The notes under the pieces are model-generated. The model was not told the origin of the DNA and ran no database searches. It saw only the letters and a list, made by a program, of their open reading frames with translations. Below, one piece after another: positions 23,601 through 34,439 of a stretch of 64,000 nucleotides of DNA. Both the position numbers and the translations under genes were made by a program. How positions within the stretch are numbered: position 1 is the stretch's first letter; the number at the start of each line of letters is the position of its first letter. The DNA is from Lotus japonicus (lineage: Eukaryota > Streptophyta > Magnoliopsida > Fabales > Fabaceae): NCBI RefSeq assembly GCF_012489685.1, contig NC_080043.1, positions 15,494,223-15,558,222 of the forward strand. The letters are read 5' to 3'.

Positions 23601-24806
23601 GTCTGTTATGCACTTATCAGTAAAAGATCTATTTAAGAGACATATTAAACGTGCCAAAGGAGTTAGAGCACGGTAAGTTCTATTTTAAACCCTCCCCCTT
23701 TGCCATCTTTATTTATTCATCCTGTACTAGTTGACAGTGCATTATAAGCTGTAAATACATCTTATGAAGGTTGTAGATTAATCATAAAGATTATGACAAA
23801 TTTTGAATCCACATCACAGTAATTGCAAATCAAACTTTGGAAATAGGCTCAATATCTTAGACAGTCTATGTTGAATGGATATTAATGTCCATGCCATTAA
23901 GTCGCTTTTATAATTACTTGCTCGTAGCATATGAACTTTGCTAGGAAGCTGGAAACCCAAAGAGAATTAATGAATTACTCAGATATGAATAATTAGTTGC
24001 CAAAAGCCTTTGGTTTTCCAGTTTCTATGATATATATATGCAGTTTAAACATGATTCTATTTCGGATGACATGCACTTTACATGTTTATCACCTTATAAA
24101 CATTAAGGCATTTGTTTACAATGTTTGTTAGTTTTATGCACAAAAATTATAAGAGAACATCCCTTTCAGAGTATCAGTGCTATTCTGAATCTAGTAATAC
24201 ATTACTACATCGTTATGGAGCTTTATTTTCTTGCTGGAGCATTAAAATAAAACATTTGTGCTTTTCCTTCTCTTTGGTTGCATATCCTAAAATGTAGTAT
24301 ATACGTGGCTGTTTATTTCGTTGACTGATGATTGCCACATTTTAAGTGGAAGTAGCCTCCTTCTGTTGAACATGTCTTGGGAACTGTAAATCTTCTATTT
24401 TCTGTGAAATGATGAACCTTATACAAAGAGACATCAACTTTGCAAGGACCTTTGATGGCACACATAATAATGACTATTTGTCATACTGATCCTAATCACT
24501 CTAAATTTGGCATCTAAATCACTCTATATTTGGCACTTTCATACTACTAACTTGTTTGGTACAATCCTGGACCGTAAAAAAAAACTTGTTTGGTACAATC
24601 CTGGACGCAAATCTTAGTTTTAGGATAAATCATGCTTCAAGATGAAATAAATATATCATATACTAACGATGTTATTGCTATCCTATGTTGCTTGTAGCTT
24701 AAGGGAAGAACGATTGCAGCGCATCAAAAGGTACAGGAGTAGGCTCAGGCTTTTGCTTCCCCCACCTGTTGAACAGTTTAGAAATGACACAGCTGCTGGG
24801 TACTGA
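17646..24806 (+). CDS. LIN37-like protein, MuvB/DREAM complex family
   Basis: Eight exons, 17646-18104, 18421-18476, 18576-18621, 20827-20904, 22545-22655, 23415-23489, 23593-23672 and 24698-24806, splice with GT/AG and consistent phase to 1,014 nt, 337 residues. The N-terminal 150 residues are low-complexity Ala/His/Pro (AAAAATTTTA; HPHPHAHHHHHY; PPPPPP). The conserved core spans exons 3-4: ETFVVIRDRKVRLTENASLY then ALCRSWLRNG (about residues 178-207). It resembles animal LIN37 (a TYVIKLFDRSV...LYPICRAWMRN pattern recalled from the family). The basic C-terminus has RARLREERLQRIKRYRSRLR then LLLPPPVEQF. LIN37 is a core subunit of the MuvB module of DREAM, which represses cell-cycle genes in the nucleus. 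Exon 6 is an in-frame duplicate of exon 7 and may be skipped. Start choice rests on frame and leader. Family assignment is by remembered motifs. Confidence 0.83.
19531..19820 (+). mobile_element. degenerate TRIM element in intron 3
   Basis: A right LTR-like copy (19705-19820) starts TGTGAAGGTCCCACATTGAC and carries the GAGCTAGCTTTTGGGTAGAG block. A shorter left copy (about 19531-19609) carries the matching block. Between them lie a PBS-like TTGTATCGAAGTC and a purine tract (GCGTAAGAGGGAAG). It is the same family as the element at 21216. Confidence 0.6.
21216..21656 (+). mobile_element. complete TRIM (miniature LTR element) in intron 4
   Basis: The 5' LTR is 21216-21419 and the 3' LTR 21538-21656, both starting TGTTG and carrying AAAAGTCTCACATTGA. 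The 5' LTR has about 85 bp extra, including a G-run. A PBS-like TGATATCAAAGCC follows at 21420 and a purine tract (GTGAGGGGATG) precedes the 3' LTR. GTTAC is duplicated at 21211-21215 and 21657-21661. There is no coding capacity, as expected for terminal-repeat retrotransposons in miniature. Confidence 0.82.
22683..22974 (+). mobile_element. TRIM of a second family in intron 5
   Basis: A 72-bp 5' LTR (22683-22754, TGTTAG...TTGACA) is followed by the PBS TGGTATCAATGCC. An internal stretch ends in GCGTGAGGGGA, and then a 3' LTR begins at 22905 and runs to about 22974. The LTRs share ATATAATCATGCATGTGTC. The 3' edge is fuzzy and no target duplication was found. Confidence 0.75.
23326..23640 (+). 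repeat. tandem duplication of an intron-exon segment (178-bp offset)
   Basis: The intron in front of exon 6 (23326-23414) and the one in front of exon 7 (23504-23592) align without gaps at an offset of 178 bp. Each ends in a shared branch/acceptor region (GAGTTATAATCATCT...CTTTCAG). The exons also match in part: GMLSSAEEVTKRHMK against VMHLSVKDLFKRHIK. See the findings. Confidence 0.85.
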
Positions 24807-26040
24807 CCTTGCTGACTCTACAGACATGGCATCAGGGTTATTGGATGACACTAACAGGCATGTATTGTTTGTGTTTCCTTGAAAAGAAAGGTGCCTTCCC
24901 CGTGATAGCCAATGTAAAAATATAACTGGAAATGGATGTGAATGTTCAGCTTCTCTATATAAATTCTACAGTAGCGTACATCTGACCTATAAATTGGCAA
25001 TGGTTTGAATGAGTACAATAAATTAGAAATACCTGTAAGCCAACCAACACCACCACCAACAACAACTGTATGCCTACCAATTGTTGTGTATTTTTTTATG
25101 GCTGATGAGATTACCAACTCATGAGGTATGAAAGGGTTGTGTTTGGATTAGTTTGATTCAAACTGTAAACTAATTATGTTTTAATATCTTTCAGTTTTAT
25201 AACTTTAATTTCGTTATGATTTTGGACTTTTCTTGACACCTTGTTTACACTTTGAAGGTATAGATACTAAACTGTATTAGTTCGCTTTAAGGCAATTTTG
25301 TAGTCAAGCTTTGATTTTTTTTTTTTTTTGAAGTTTGTTATTTTCCAAAAGCAATTAGATTTCAAACTATAATGATTGTTTTGATCAATCAATATTCAAT
25401 TTTGAGGCGTGTAGCCGAGAAATGTGTTTGGCTAAAAAATGTTAATTCTGCGTGTTTTTGGGAGCAATTACTGCAACCTAGTATCGCTTGAATTGGAGGC
25501 TAACTTGAGGTCAGAATTCCAATATTAGTTGATCTAATCATCCAATTCTCAATGGACTCATGTCATGTTAGTGTGTGATGAATTTTTAATTATTATGATA
25601 GTAACGGTTTAACCCTTTCAATTAGTGAATAATTGGTTTGATCGATGATAGAGTGACTTAACTAGTAGTTTTTTTGAGTTTTAAAAAAATTGAGGAAATA
25701 CATGAAGATATAAGTAGGAGCTTTAGTCATTGAAAAAAAAAATAGGAGGGCTAATCACACACTTTCTAAACTATTTTTTTTTTCTGAGATATATGATTGT
25801 TTTTCAAACATATAAAATTTATTGATAAATGCATTTAAAATAGTGTGTTCTTACTTCTTAGGGTCTCTGAAAATAAAATAAAGGATATGATCTATTAAGG
25901 TCGAATACCTGTTCATATAATACCGGCAGCCAATTCACGACAAAGTTTCGTAATGCTCCCTCTTTTTTTCCCTGGCAATATCCTAACACAATTGTTTTTT
26001 TCTTTTTTTTTTTCTGAAAGGAACACAATTGTTATCTTTG
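24807..26040. other. 3' flank of the LIN37-like gene
   Basis: The first few hundred bases should be 3' UTR. An AATAAA-like signal lies near 25015-25022. The rest is AT-rich with T-runs and no gene or clear element. Confidence 0.4.
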
Positions 26041-26150
26041 AAGTAAAAAATATGGGTCGTCTTAATCACATAAACTACATTCAGTTTTTTTTTAACAAGT
26101 AAAAAATATGGGTCGTCTTAATCACATAAACTACATTCAGTTTTTTTTTG
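26041..26150. repeat. 56-bp tandem duplication
   Basis: AAGTAAAAAATATGGGTCGT begins both copies (26041 and 26097), which run into identical T-rich ends. They are nearly identical, so probably recent. Confidence 0.85.
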
Positions 26151-26245
26151 TTAAAAATATTAGTAAATTAATCTCTCCTCCGGGTTCGAACCCGGAACCC
26201 TTCACCCTTCATCCCACTCAACATAAAATCTATGTTGAGTAAAAT
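26142..26245 (-). mobile_element. tRNA-derived SINE-like fragment
   Basis: On the minus strand a box-B-like GGGTTCGAACCCGG is followed by AGATTAATTTACTAATATT and a poly-A. A relic of similar build lies at about 49836-49945 (minus strand). No secure box A was found. Confidence 0.45.
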
Positions 26246-26540
26246 TACTTCGTTTTTTTTAACATTAGGAAGATAAATTGCATCATCAAAATCTCTGTAT
26301 CTTCCTCTCTCTAATCAATATGTCTCTGACTCTTACCACATAAGCTATCATTAAAGTGGTTTAATATTATTTTGACATGTATCTTAAAAATCTCTAACTC
26401 ATGACGCATATCAAAATAATATTGGGTCATTTGAAATTGTAATTTTATAAAATATTTATTTCTAAACTATTTAGACAACCTTAAAAAATATAGTTTAAAA
26501 AAAAATATATATTGACATTTAAAATTAGAATGCCCGTGTA

Positions 26541-26708
26541 GTCAATTCTTCTTTTAATAAATTACACATTCTCCTAATCAAATCAAATCTCATTAAAAGA
26601 AATTGACTTATTGTAGTTGTTTTAGTCAATTCTTCTTTTAATAAATTACACATTCTCCTAATCAAATCAAATCTCATTAAAAGAAATTGACTTATTGTAG
26701 TTGTTTGA
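26541..26708. repeat. 84-bp tandem duplication
   Basis: Copies 26541-26624 and 26625-26708 start GTCAATTCTTCTTTTAATAA and are virtually identical. The internal AAAGAAATTGAC can pair with GTCAATTCTTCTTT, so each unit is itself a small inverted repeat. Confidence 0.85.
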
Positions 26709-26813
26709 GCTAGTTGCAGACATAATAAGCTCGAAACAAAATTGGTTGGTAATGACGAAATACTTCATTTTAGAAGGTTTTGTGTTTGTTCTCACAACAG
26801 ATGTGAGAGCTTA

Positions 26814-27152
26814 GGGTGTGTTTGGATGCACGTTGGATCAGGCCTGATCCACGTTTAAAGACCTCAAACGTGATTTTCTCATCTCCATTGATGTTTGGAT
26901 GCTAAATGCTGATCCAATTCTGGCCCCAGAATTGGATCCATCCTAACACAACAATTTGTTGCTTCAGCATCAATGCTGATCCAATTGTCCCCTCACCCTT
27001 TTACAGATCCAATTCAAGTCTATCAGATCCAATTCCTGATAAATGTATCCAAACATAAATCACGTCACTCAAACTCACGTTTACCAGATCCAATTCTTCC
27101 AGATTCAATTCTGGCCAGATCAAATTCTGCTAACGCTAATCCAAACACACAC
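26814..27152. mobile_element. PIF/Harbinger-like MITE (339 bp)
   Basis: The termini GGGTGTGTTTGG and CCAAACACACAC form a 12-bp inverted repeat with one mismatch. TTA is duplicated at 26811-26813 and 27153-27155. The interior repeats TGATCCAATT/AGATCCAATTC motifs in both orientations. There is no coding capacity. Confidence 0.78.
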
Positions 27153-27179
27153 TTATTGGTGAGTGATTTATATATACAT

Positions 27180-27712
27180 AGCTTAATTGCATTTTTGGTC
27201 CCCCAACTATTGCCTTCCTACGAAAATTGTCCCCAAACTTCAAAGTTAGCAAAAAACGTCCTCCAACTATACATGTTGTTGCACTTTTGATCTGGCGTTT
27301 GCCTTCCGTGAGAAAACTAACGTGAGAAGCTGGTGTGGCTCCCTCACGCGTGTCTCACGTGACTTTCTTCAGAGAGCTTTATGACTGGACAAGTCACATG
27401 CTTCTCACGTGACTCTAAAAGGGTTCCATGGTGAAGAAGACGATGGAGGAAGGAGATGACCGTTGGAGCCTTTCAGAGTTACGTGAGAAACATGTGACTT
27501 GTCCAGTCATCAAGCTTTTTGAAGAAAGTCACGTGAGACGCACGTGAGGGAACCACATCAGCTTCTCACATTAGTTTTCTCACGGAAGGCAAACGACAAA
27601 CCAAAAGTGCAACAACAGGTATAGTTGGAGGAGATTTTTTTGCTAATTTTGAAGTTTGGGGACGATTTTCGCATGAAGACAATAGTTTGGGGACCAAAAG
27701 TGCAATTAAACC
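27180..27712. mobile_element. fold-back Mutator-like non-autonomous element (533 bp)
   Basis: Long inverted arms (AGCTTAATTGCATTTTTG at the left; GGTTTAATTGCACTTTTG read inward from the right) meet near the centre. The flanks TATATACAT (27171-27179) and TATATACTT (27713-27721) form an 8/9-match target duplication. Boxes of the GTCCC type occur at 18 bp and then at 31-, 29- and 32-bp steps from both ends, the last being weak. Several CACGTGA motifs lie in the arms. It is related in layout to the element at 3561. Confidence 0.83.
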
Positions 27713-28041
27713 TATATACTTATATAAACAATCTATGATCTCGAAAGCATGTTGTGACATGTGAGGGTGACATGAGTTGTACTCACCCAGACTTTTCTGA
27801 ATAAAAAGAAAGGTAGAATAAGCCTGACAAATCAAACACGGTCTCAACTTCAAACCTTCCATGGGTCAGCGATCTTTTTGATGGGTTTAAAATTAAAATT
27901 AAAATTAAAATAGATATCCAATCCAAGTAATTTTCTTTTCAATGCGAATGGGGCTTACTTTTTGCAGCCAACTTTTGGAGGTTTAATTCAATTCAATTCG
28001 AATGGTAGGTAAGCTGCATTCAATTCTAATCATTAACTAGT

Positions 28042-28234
28042 AACCAAGCCCACTTATCCGCTGATGTTTGCTTGTAATCCAAGGCACTTCACGACGAGTC
28101 AGCTATTTCTCTTTACCTTAGTAGGATTGGTCAACTTTTCACGGGAAATGGAGGATTTGTTAACTATACTTAACTTTTTCTATCATATAATTTCACTTGT
28201 TTTTTTTTCTATTTCTTTACTTTTTCTATCCCAT

Positions 28235-28282
<48 letters not shown>

Positions 28283-28503
28283 CCTAAAAATTGGGTCCAC
28301 GAAGCCTTAACCAAGCCCACTTATCCGCTGATGTTTGCTTGTAATCCAAGGCACTTCACGACGAGTCAGCTATTTCTCTTTACCTTAGTAGGATTGGTCA
28401 ACTTTTCACGGGAAATGGAGGATTTGTTAACTATACTTAACTTTTTCTATCATATAATTTCACTTGTTTTTTTTCTATTTCTTTACTTTTTCTATCACAT
28501 CAT

Positions 28504-28545
<42 letters not shown>
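28042..28545. repeat. 267-bp tandem duplication with a (TA)n tract in each copy
   Basis: Copies start at 28042 and 28309 (AACCAAGCCCACTTATCCGC). About 195 bp are almost identical, differing by a T-run length and one C/A change, then each enters a TA microsatellite (about 28236-28278 and 28512-28545). The shared 5' part can be read as a 56-codon frame, but nothing recognisable is encoded. Confidence 0.88.
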
Positions 28546-28547
<2 letters not shown>

Positions 28548-29121
28548 ATTTATCTGATATCTCTTCTTTTTCTATCTCTTCATTAGGTGGAGGTAGACAA
28601 GTGTGAAGAGTTCATTTTCTATAAAACTATAACTATGATATGATATATATGTTCACACTCCACTTTATATTCCATCTCATTATTTCATCTATTTTTCTCT
28701 CTATTTATTTCATCTTTTTTTTATCACATCACCAAAGCTACCTTTGCCTAGAGTTTGACTTCTTAAATTCTAATAAAAAATTAAATTAATTTACTCATCA
28801 TGATCATATCAAAAACCACTCATCAAATATTAAATTTTAATAAAACAATAAAAATCACAATATGTCACCTCTTTAAGCCATAATCACATTTCCTTCAAAA
28901 TTTAATAAATTTTCACTAATCTTTTATTTTGCAACTTTGCAAATTGCATCATATGTCAAAAACATCATAAACCCTAAAATATTTTAAAAATGCAATGAAG
29001 ATTTAATGATTTAATGTATATGAAAATTAAGAGATGGACTGAATTTGCTTAAAAAATAGAGGGACTTGGCTCGAAAGAGTTCACAAAATAAAAAGCTCGA
29101 AAAAAAATTAGGCGAGCTAAA

Positions 29122-29908
29122 GGCTATGTTTGGCACGTTTAGCTGATAAGCTAGCTGAAAGCTGAAAAGCTAGCTGATAGCTGAAAAGCTAGCTGAAAGC
29201 CGAAAGCTGATAAGCTAGCTGAAAGCTGATAGCTGATAGCTGAAAAGCTACGTAATTTGAACAAAGTGTTTGGTAAAACTAGTTGTTTAACAAGCTGAAA
29301 TTGTAAAATGACATAAAAGGACATACTTGTATAATTTTTTTTATATTTAACATTACTTTATTTTCACATTAATACCTATATGATATTAATATTAAAATTA
29401 TTATAAAATTTTTAATTTCACTCAAATTATTTATCATCTTAAAAATATAATATTAATTTTTACTTATTTACTTTTCTATACTTTTATTAAATTAAATAGA
29501 ATAAAACAAATAATTTGTAATTTATAATATAAAATTATTTATTTTATTCTGAAGTAGTAATTATTTATGTGCGGGAACGATGTACATATGAGACAAGTGT
29601 GATAACTGATAAATAAATAAGTTTTTTTTGGTACATCGGAAAATGAGTAGGTAAATAGGTTTAGTAGAAAACATATAAGGCTAAAGGTGAAATTTTGATA
29701 AAATAGTAAGGATAAAAATGAGAATATATTTAATAAGCTATAAGCTTTAAGCTTTAAGCTACCTGAGATAGCTTATAGCTTAAAACTTTAAGCTACTGAA
29801 ATAAGCTCCTTCACCAAACATTTTTATAGAGCTTTTAAGCTAGTCAAATAAGCTTTAAGCTAGTCAAATAAGCTATAAGCTAGCTGAAATGGCATGCCAA
29901 ACATAGCC
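29122..29908. mobile_element. MITE with AGCTGAAA-type subterminal repeats (787 bp)
   Basis: GGCTATGTTTGGCA at the left and TGCCAAACATAGCC at the right are perfect 14-bp inverted repeats. Flanking AAA on both sides (29119-29121, 29909-29911) is a possible 3-bp duplication of Harbinger type. Inside each end are many short repeats built on AGCTGATA/AGCTGAAA (left) and TAAGCTATAAGCT (right). The centre is AT-rich and non-coding. Confidence 0.75.
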
Positions 29909-29911
29909 AAA

Positions 29912-32900
29912 GTCACACATTATTTAAACCAAAGAGATAAAAAAATGCAATCAAGAAAAATTAATTATCACATAATTAAGATAGTTGGTGATTGAACTTT
30001 TTATTGAGCAAGAATATAAATAGTAGCTAAAGCACTATATCTAAGTTTTATCCTTGTGTAAATAACTCAATTAAATGCTTATTGCAATAAAGAATTATTG
30101 AGTGAAATGTTTGCATACTATTTTTAATATAAAAAACGAAGAAAATAAATTCATAATTATATACTATTTTTAAGTTTACTCAAATGCTTGAATGAATGCT
30201 TTAGTTTACACTATAAAATAAACTAAACTTAAATGAATGTTTCAAACTTGACTACTTATAATGAGAACCTATAATGAATGAAATATATGAGAAGATCCAT
30301 TCCTTTATCTTATGAGATAAAAAAAGGTGCTGAGGTGTATGGAGGAATAAAGCTAAGAAAATAGCATTCAGGAAGCTTCATTAGGTAAAAAAGAGCACAC
30401 ATACGCATACCGCAGCCAAGACCACCGCCAAGGATTTCATAATTAAAAAAAAGCATTTTCATGCTTTGGTATGATAGGTATAATTATTTTACCAATCATG
30501 GACACGATGACACCGTCACCACACAACCACTACCGTTTGAATTTGATTATTATCTTGTTTAATTCTGTCTGCTTCATCCTATTCCCACCCTTTAATCACT
30601 TGTTTTTTCCATTTGATGTTTTGCTCTGAGAGTCAGCGGATAAGAATGAGACTTGAAAGGTATCTCAAAGTCAAAAAGGAAGAACTTTTCCATATCCGAA
30701 TGGTATGGTTGGTTGAACTCTATCCATTCTTCTATTATATATATTTTTTCAAATAAAATTTAACTAAGAAATTAAGAAATCAATGTAATAATTTTTTAAA
30801 CACTCGAGGAAGAGACTGCTACTCAATATATAAGTTTCTATAAGATATACCAATGCCTACCAAAAAAAAAAAAATATACCAATGAACCCAGTTATTGTTA
30901 TCGAGATGTAAGGAGCAAAATAATGGAAAAATACGACTAATAAATAATTGGAAAAAGCAAAATCAAAGCAGAAAAATTGACAGTAAAAGCTGAAAAGAAT
31001 AAATAAAAGGCTAAATGAATGAAACTTGAAAAAATTAACTGAGAAATTCAAAATATTTGTATGTTTGATTTTTTTATTTTAACAAATAGCTCTATCCCTA
31101 TTCATAGGAGAGTTCGGCTGATTATAATAAACAAAAAAAGTTGTTGTTTAAACATATAACCACTAATTCACGTCTTAAACTCCACACAAGTTACTACAAA
31201 TCATGAGGTGTTAGTGTCTTCTTACTCCTAGTTTGTCTTAACCAACAAACATAGTTCTCATTGTCTATACAAACAAAGAAAATTATCATACTCCGCACAA
31301 AGAGTACACTCCCCTTGAAACTAAACTATCCCAAGAATTTTACTTCACTTGAAACTTAAACATCCCAAGAATTTCTACATGTTGAAATCTTGATGAAAAA
31401 TTATGGTGTAACTTCCATGATAACTTTCTCCATAAGTTCTTCATTCATCAACATAACCACACACCTTCCATCAACGCCAACCATGCCTGTACAGTATATC
31501 ACCCCACATCTTGGATCCATGTCAACCAATCTCTGTGTATCACCTAGACAATTTTTCTTCACATGTTCAGAACGTCCTGTGTAATCCTGATTGCATCAGC
31601 TCGTCCATGACTTGTCGCAAGCCAAAAATTCAACTGTAAATCGTGTACTAGGTAGGTTCCCAAGAAAGATAGATGGGTCACAATGTCACACTTAAATACA
31701 AAGTCTTTCCTTGCCAGAACTGTCCAAAACACCACTTTCACAGTATCACTATTCTTCAACACCTTCACAATATCAAACTTCTTTTCTAATGTGGAAGATC
31801 AGACATTGCTGCAACCACAAAGCATACTAAGAATGCAATATCTCAGCGAATCGGAAGCTCACTTGTTGCGGAATAGAGGGAACATGAGATCATGCACTAA
31901 TGGGCTAACATTGAAGACCAAAAAGAGATCTGGACACCACAACTTAGACTTTTGGGTCAACCAACCTGAATGGGAAGAAGAGGGTAAGCCAAACAGCGGT
32001 CCACTTTGTACATTTGCTGAGGCAGACAAAACCTTAAGGCTTTGATTTTTTGGGTCACATCTCTTATGGAGTTTCCACCTCACCCATTTGAAACTCCAAG
32101 TGTGTCCCGCTAACGTGGTGAAGCGAAAAACGGTGCAAGTGTGGATAGCTTCCACGGAGGGGAGCAAGGTAGTATGATGATACCTCACACTTGAGGAGGA
32201 GAATGTTGAGAATTCAAGTGTTACTTTGAGTTCCATATCGGTTAAAAGTGGATGAGTTAGAGAATTTATAAAAGACGTGACCCGTAAACTCAATACCTTA
32301 AGCTTTGAGTCAAGTTTTGGTGTCCAAATCTTTTGTTGGTCTTCGGTGTTGGCCCATTAGTACATGGTCTCATGCTTCGGGATCTCTCTGTCTCCCCAAT
32401 AGAAAAATGATAGCAACACACACTTTACCAATTTTTTTCCAACACCTATCGTTGATTGGTTGAAGTTTATGAAGGGTCTACTAAAAATATGAGTCTCGCA
32501 TCTAATTTAGTGGAACCTACAAGAATTTCAATTAATCAAAAATTAAGTAATAAGAAAAGTGTTAAAGTGAGTGTTGTCAGCACTCTTTCTATTTAAGTGG
32601 TTGTTTGTTATTCTAGACTTTGTGAAGAGAATTACGGAAGAGAGAGTGTGGGTAAAGGGGAGGCCTTCCAACCTTGTTTGGTTTGTTCACATGGAGAGCA
32701 GAGAGAGGCTGTAGTAGACATTAGGTCCACCACTTTCACGATCTCTCCAATCTTAGAAGAAATTAAACTCACAAACTACTTTGGACTATTTTTTTCTTTC
32801 TATTATGTCATTTGTTATAGGATCAACAAATGCCTAAAATGCATCGTAGGCCGTCAATAATGAGTTCATCTTATATTCTGTTGTACAAATTGATATGATA

Positions 32901-33342
32901 AAAATTTATTTTTGTTCAATTATATTTTATTATTCACCTCAATTTTTTTTCGCTTCTTTTTCCTATATCTTTATCATAAACTGTTTGTAAAATTCACTTT
33001 ATTTTTCACTTTTCTCCTCTACTCATTTTTCTCTCTTCTTTTTTTCTCAACGCATAAGCATACAATGTCTGTTTGTACAAAGCCTAACATGATCTAATCT
33101 ATTATCAGTCATCACCCCTAGTCATAGCTTGTTTTTTTCAAATTTATATTAATGCTTGCGTGGTGAAGACGGCAACACACGCATTGCTTTATTGCAGGGG
33201 TTCTGTACTAATATTAACTAATGGTACTGTACTAATATTAACTAATTAACTAATCAATATATTTGTGACTAACACTGTTGAAACGATTCAGTAGAATTCT
33301 TAGCCACAATAATTCCCGAAACTTATGATTAATACAAAGTCC
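29912..33342. other. AT-rich intergenic stretch
   Basis: No gene was recognised. Minus-strand frames around 31390-32290 give readable but unidentified peptides broken by stops, so decayed coding sequence is possible. TGTTGAGAATTCAAGTG at 32208 followed by ATATCGGTTAAAAGTGGATG resembles the LTR of a TRIM, but no partner LTR or PBS was found. Confidence 0.4.
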
Positions 33343-33432
33343 ATTTTTTTAGTACATCAAAATTTAAATTGCATCCGTCAGGATTTGAACCCTGGACATT
33401 CCACAAAATCGATTCTTATATTAGTGATCGGA
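33343..33432 (-). mobile_element. SINE fragment (5'-truncated)
   Basis: On the minus strand, box B GGGTTCAAATCCTG is followed by ACGGATGCAATTTAAATTTT and GATGTACTAAAAAAA. This is the 3' half of the tRNA-derived SINE family seen complete at 43652 and 51118. Confidence 0.6.
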
Positions 33433-33550
33433 AGGTGTATTACATTTAAATTTCTTTTAATACAAATAGACTAATGTGTATGTACTTCCTCAACTTATAA
33501 TTATATTGTCAATAAAATATATATATATAGTTTATTTTACGACTATTAAT

Positions 33551-33745
33551 TACTCTCTCTGTTCCTATATATAAGTCACAAATACCTAATTATCTTTGAT
33601 TAAGAAAAGTAGTTACTAGTAATAAATTTGTAAAAGAAATGATTAACTTTCCTAAATTATCCTTATTTACTTTCCTATGATTTTCTCTCTCCAAGTTAAT
33701 ATTTATATAAAGTTCATATCTCTTTCATATGTTGTGGTGTCCAAT
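33551..33745. mobile_element. Stowaway-like MITE, left part only
   Basis: CTCTCTCTGTTCCTATATAT resembles the Stowaway terminus seen intact at 54610. The matching right end was not found before the T-rich stretch at 33745, so this copy appears truncated. Confidence 0.4.
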
Positions 33746-33797
33746 TTTTTTTTGTTGAACAATCGGTTTACACTTTGGGTGTATGGAGAGCTCATGG

Positions 33798-34318
33798 CAG
33801 CAAGAGCTCGGATCCAAACAAGGCATATTTGAGATATTTTTAAAGCAAAATATCTTTATTTTAGAGAAGTAATTCCTCTAATCATTCTTTGAACTTAAGA
33901 TTTTTTTTCCTTCAAATATTCTCCAATACGAGTACTTTCATTTTGTGAGTCTCCGATCTGAAAGTTCTCCACCTCCCTTTCAGGGTTTGGTCGGTGGGCC
34001 TCATTCTGTTCATTCAACTATGGTCTTGGATCTAACTCAGTGATCGAGAACATGTTTATCAGCAAGAGCTCGGATCCAAACAAGGCATATTTGAGACATT
34101 TAAAGCAAAATATCTTTATTTTAGAGAAGTAATTCCTCTAATCGTTCTTTCAACTTAAGATATTTTTTCCTTCAAATATTCTCTAATATAAGTGATTTCA
34201 TTTTGCGAGTCTCCGATCTGAAAGTCCTCCACCTTCGTTTCAGGGTTTGGTCAGTGGGCCTAATTCTGTTCATTCAACTCTGGTCTTGGATCTAACTCAG
34301 TGAGAACATGTTTATTAT
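33798..34318. repeat. 262-bp tandem duplication
   Basis: Copies begin CAGCAAGAGCTCGGATCCAA at 33798 and 34060 and end with AACATGTTTAT. They differ by scattered substitutions and small gaps, so the event is older than that at 28 kb. It lies next to the gypsy remnant and may be part of its LTR or UTR. Confidence 0.85.
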
Positions 34319-34439
34319 AGGTATGATCTATGTCTTTAGATCAGATTAGACCTTCTTCATTTCCCGTCTTCCTTCTTTTCTTTTTAAATCAGTGTTGTAA
34401 AAAACTTGTGTTACTTTGAGATTTCCATGGATAGAAATT

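Noticed and set aside
26142..26245. Possible tRNA gene (GGGTTCGAACCCGG)
   Set aside because: Only a box-B-like motif; no cloverleaf could be folded and the tail is SINE-like. The same holds for the box-B motifs at 43.7, 51.2 and 62.87 kb.
28064..28606. Two similar ORFs ending in (YI)n
   Set aside because: They arise from a tandem duplication that runs into TA microsatellites; no conserved domain.
31390..32293. Readable minus-strand peptides (for example KVVFWTVLARKDFVFKCDIV)
   Set aside because: The frames are interrupted by stops and shifts and match no family I know. At most a decayed coding sequence, so it is mentioned only in the intergenic note.
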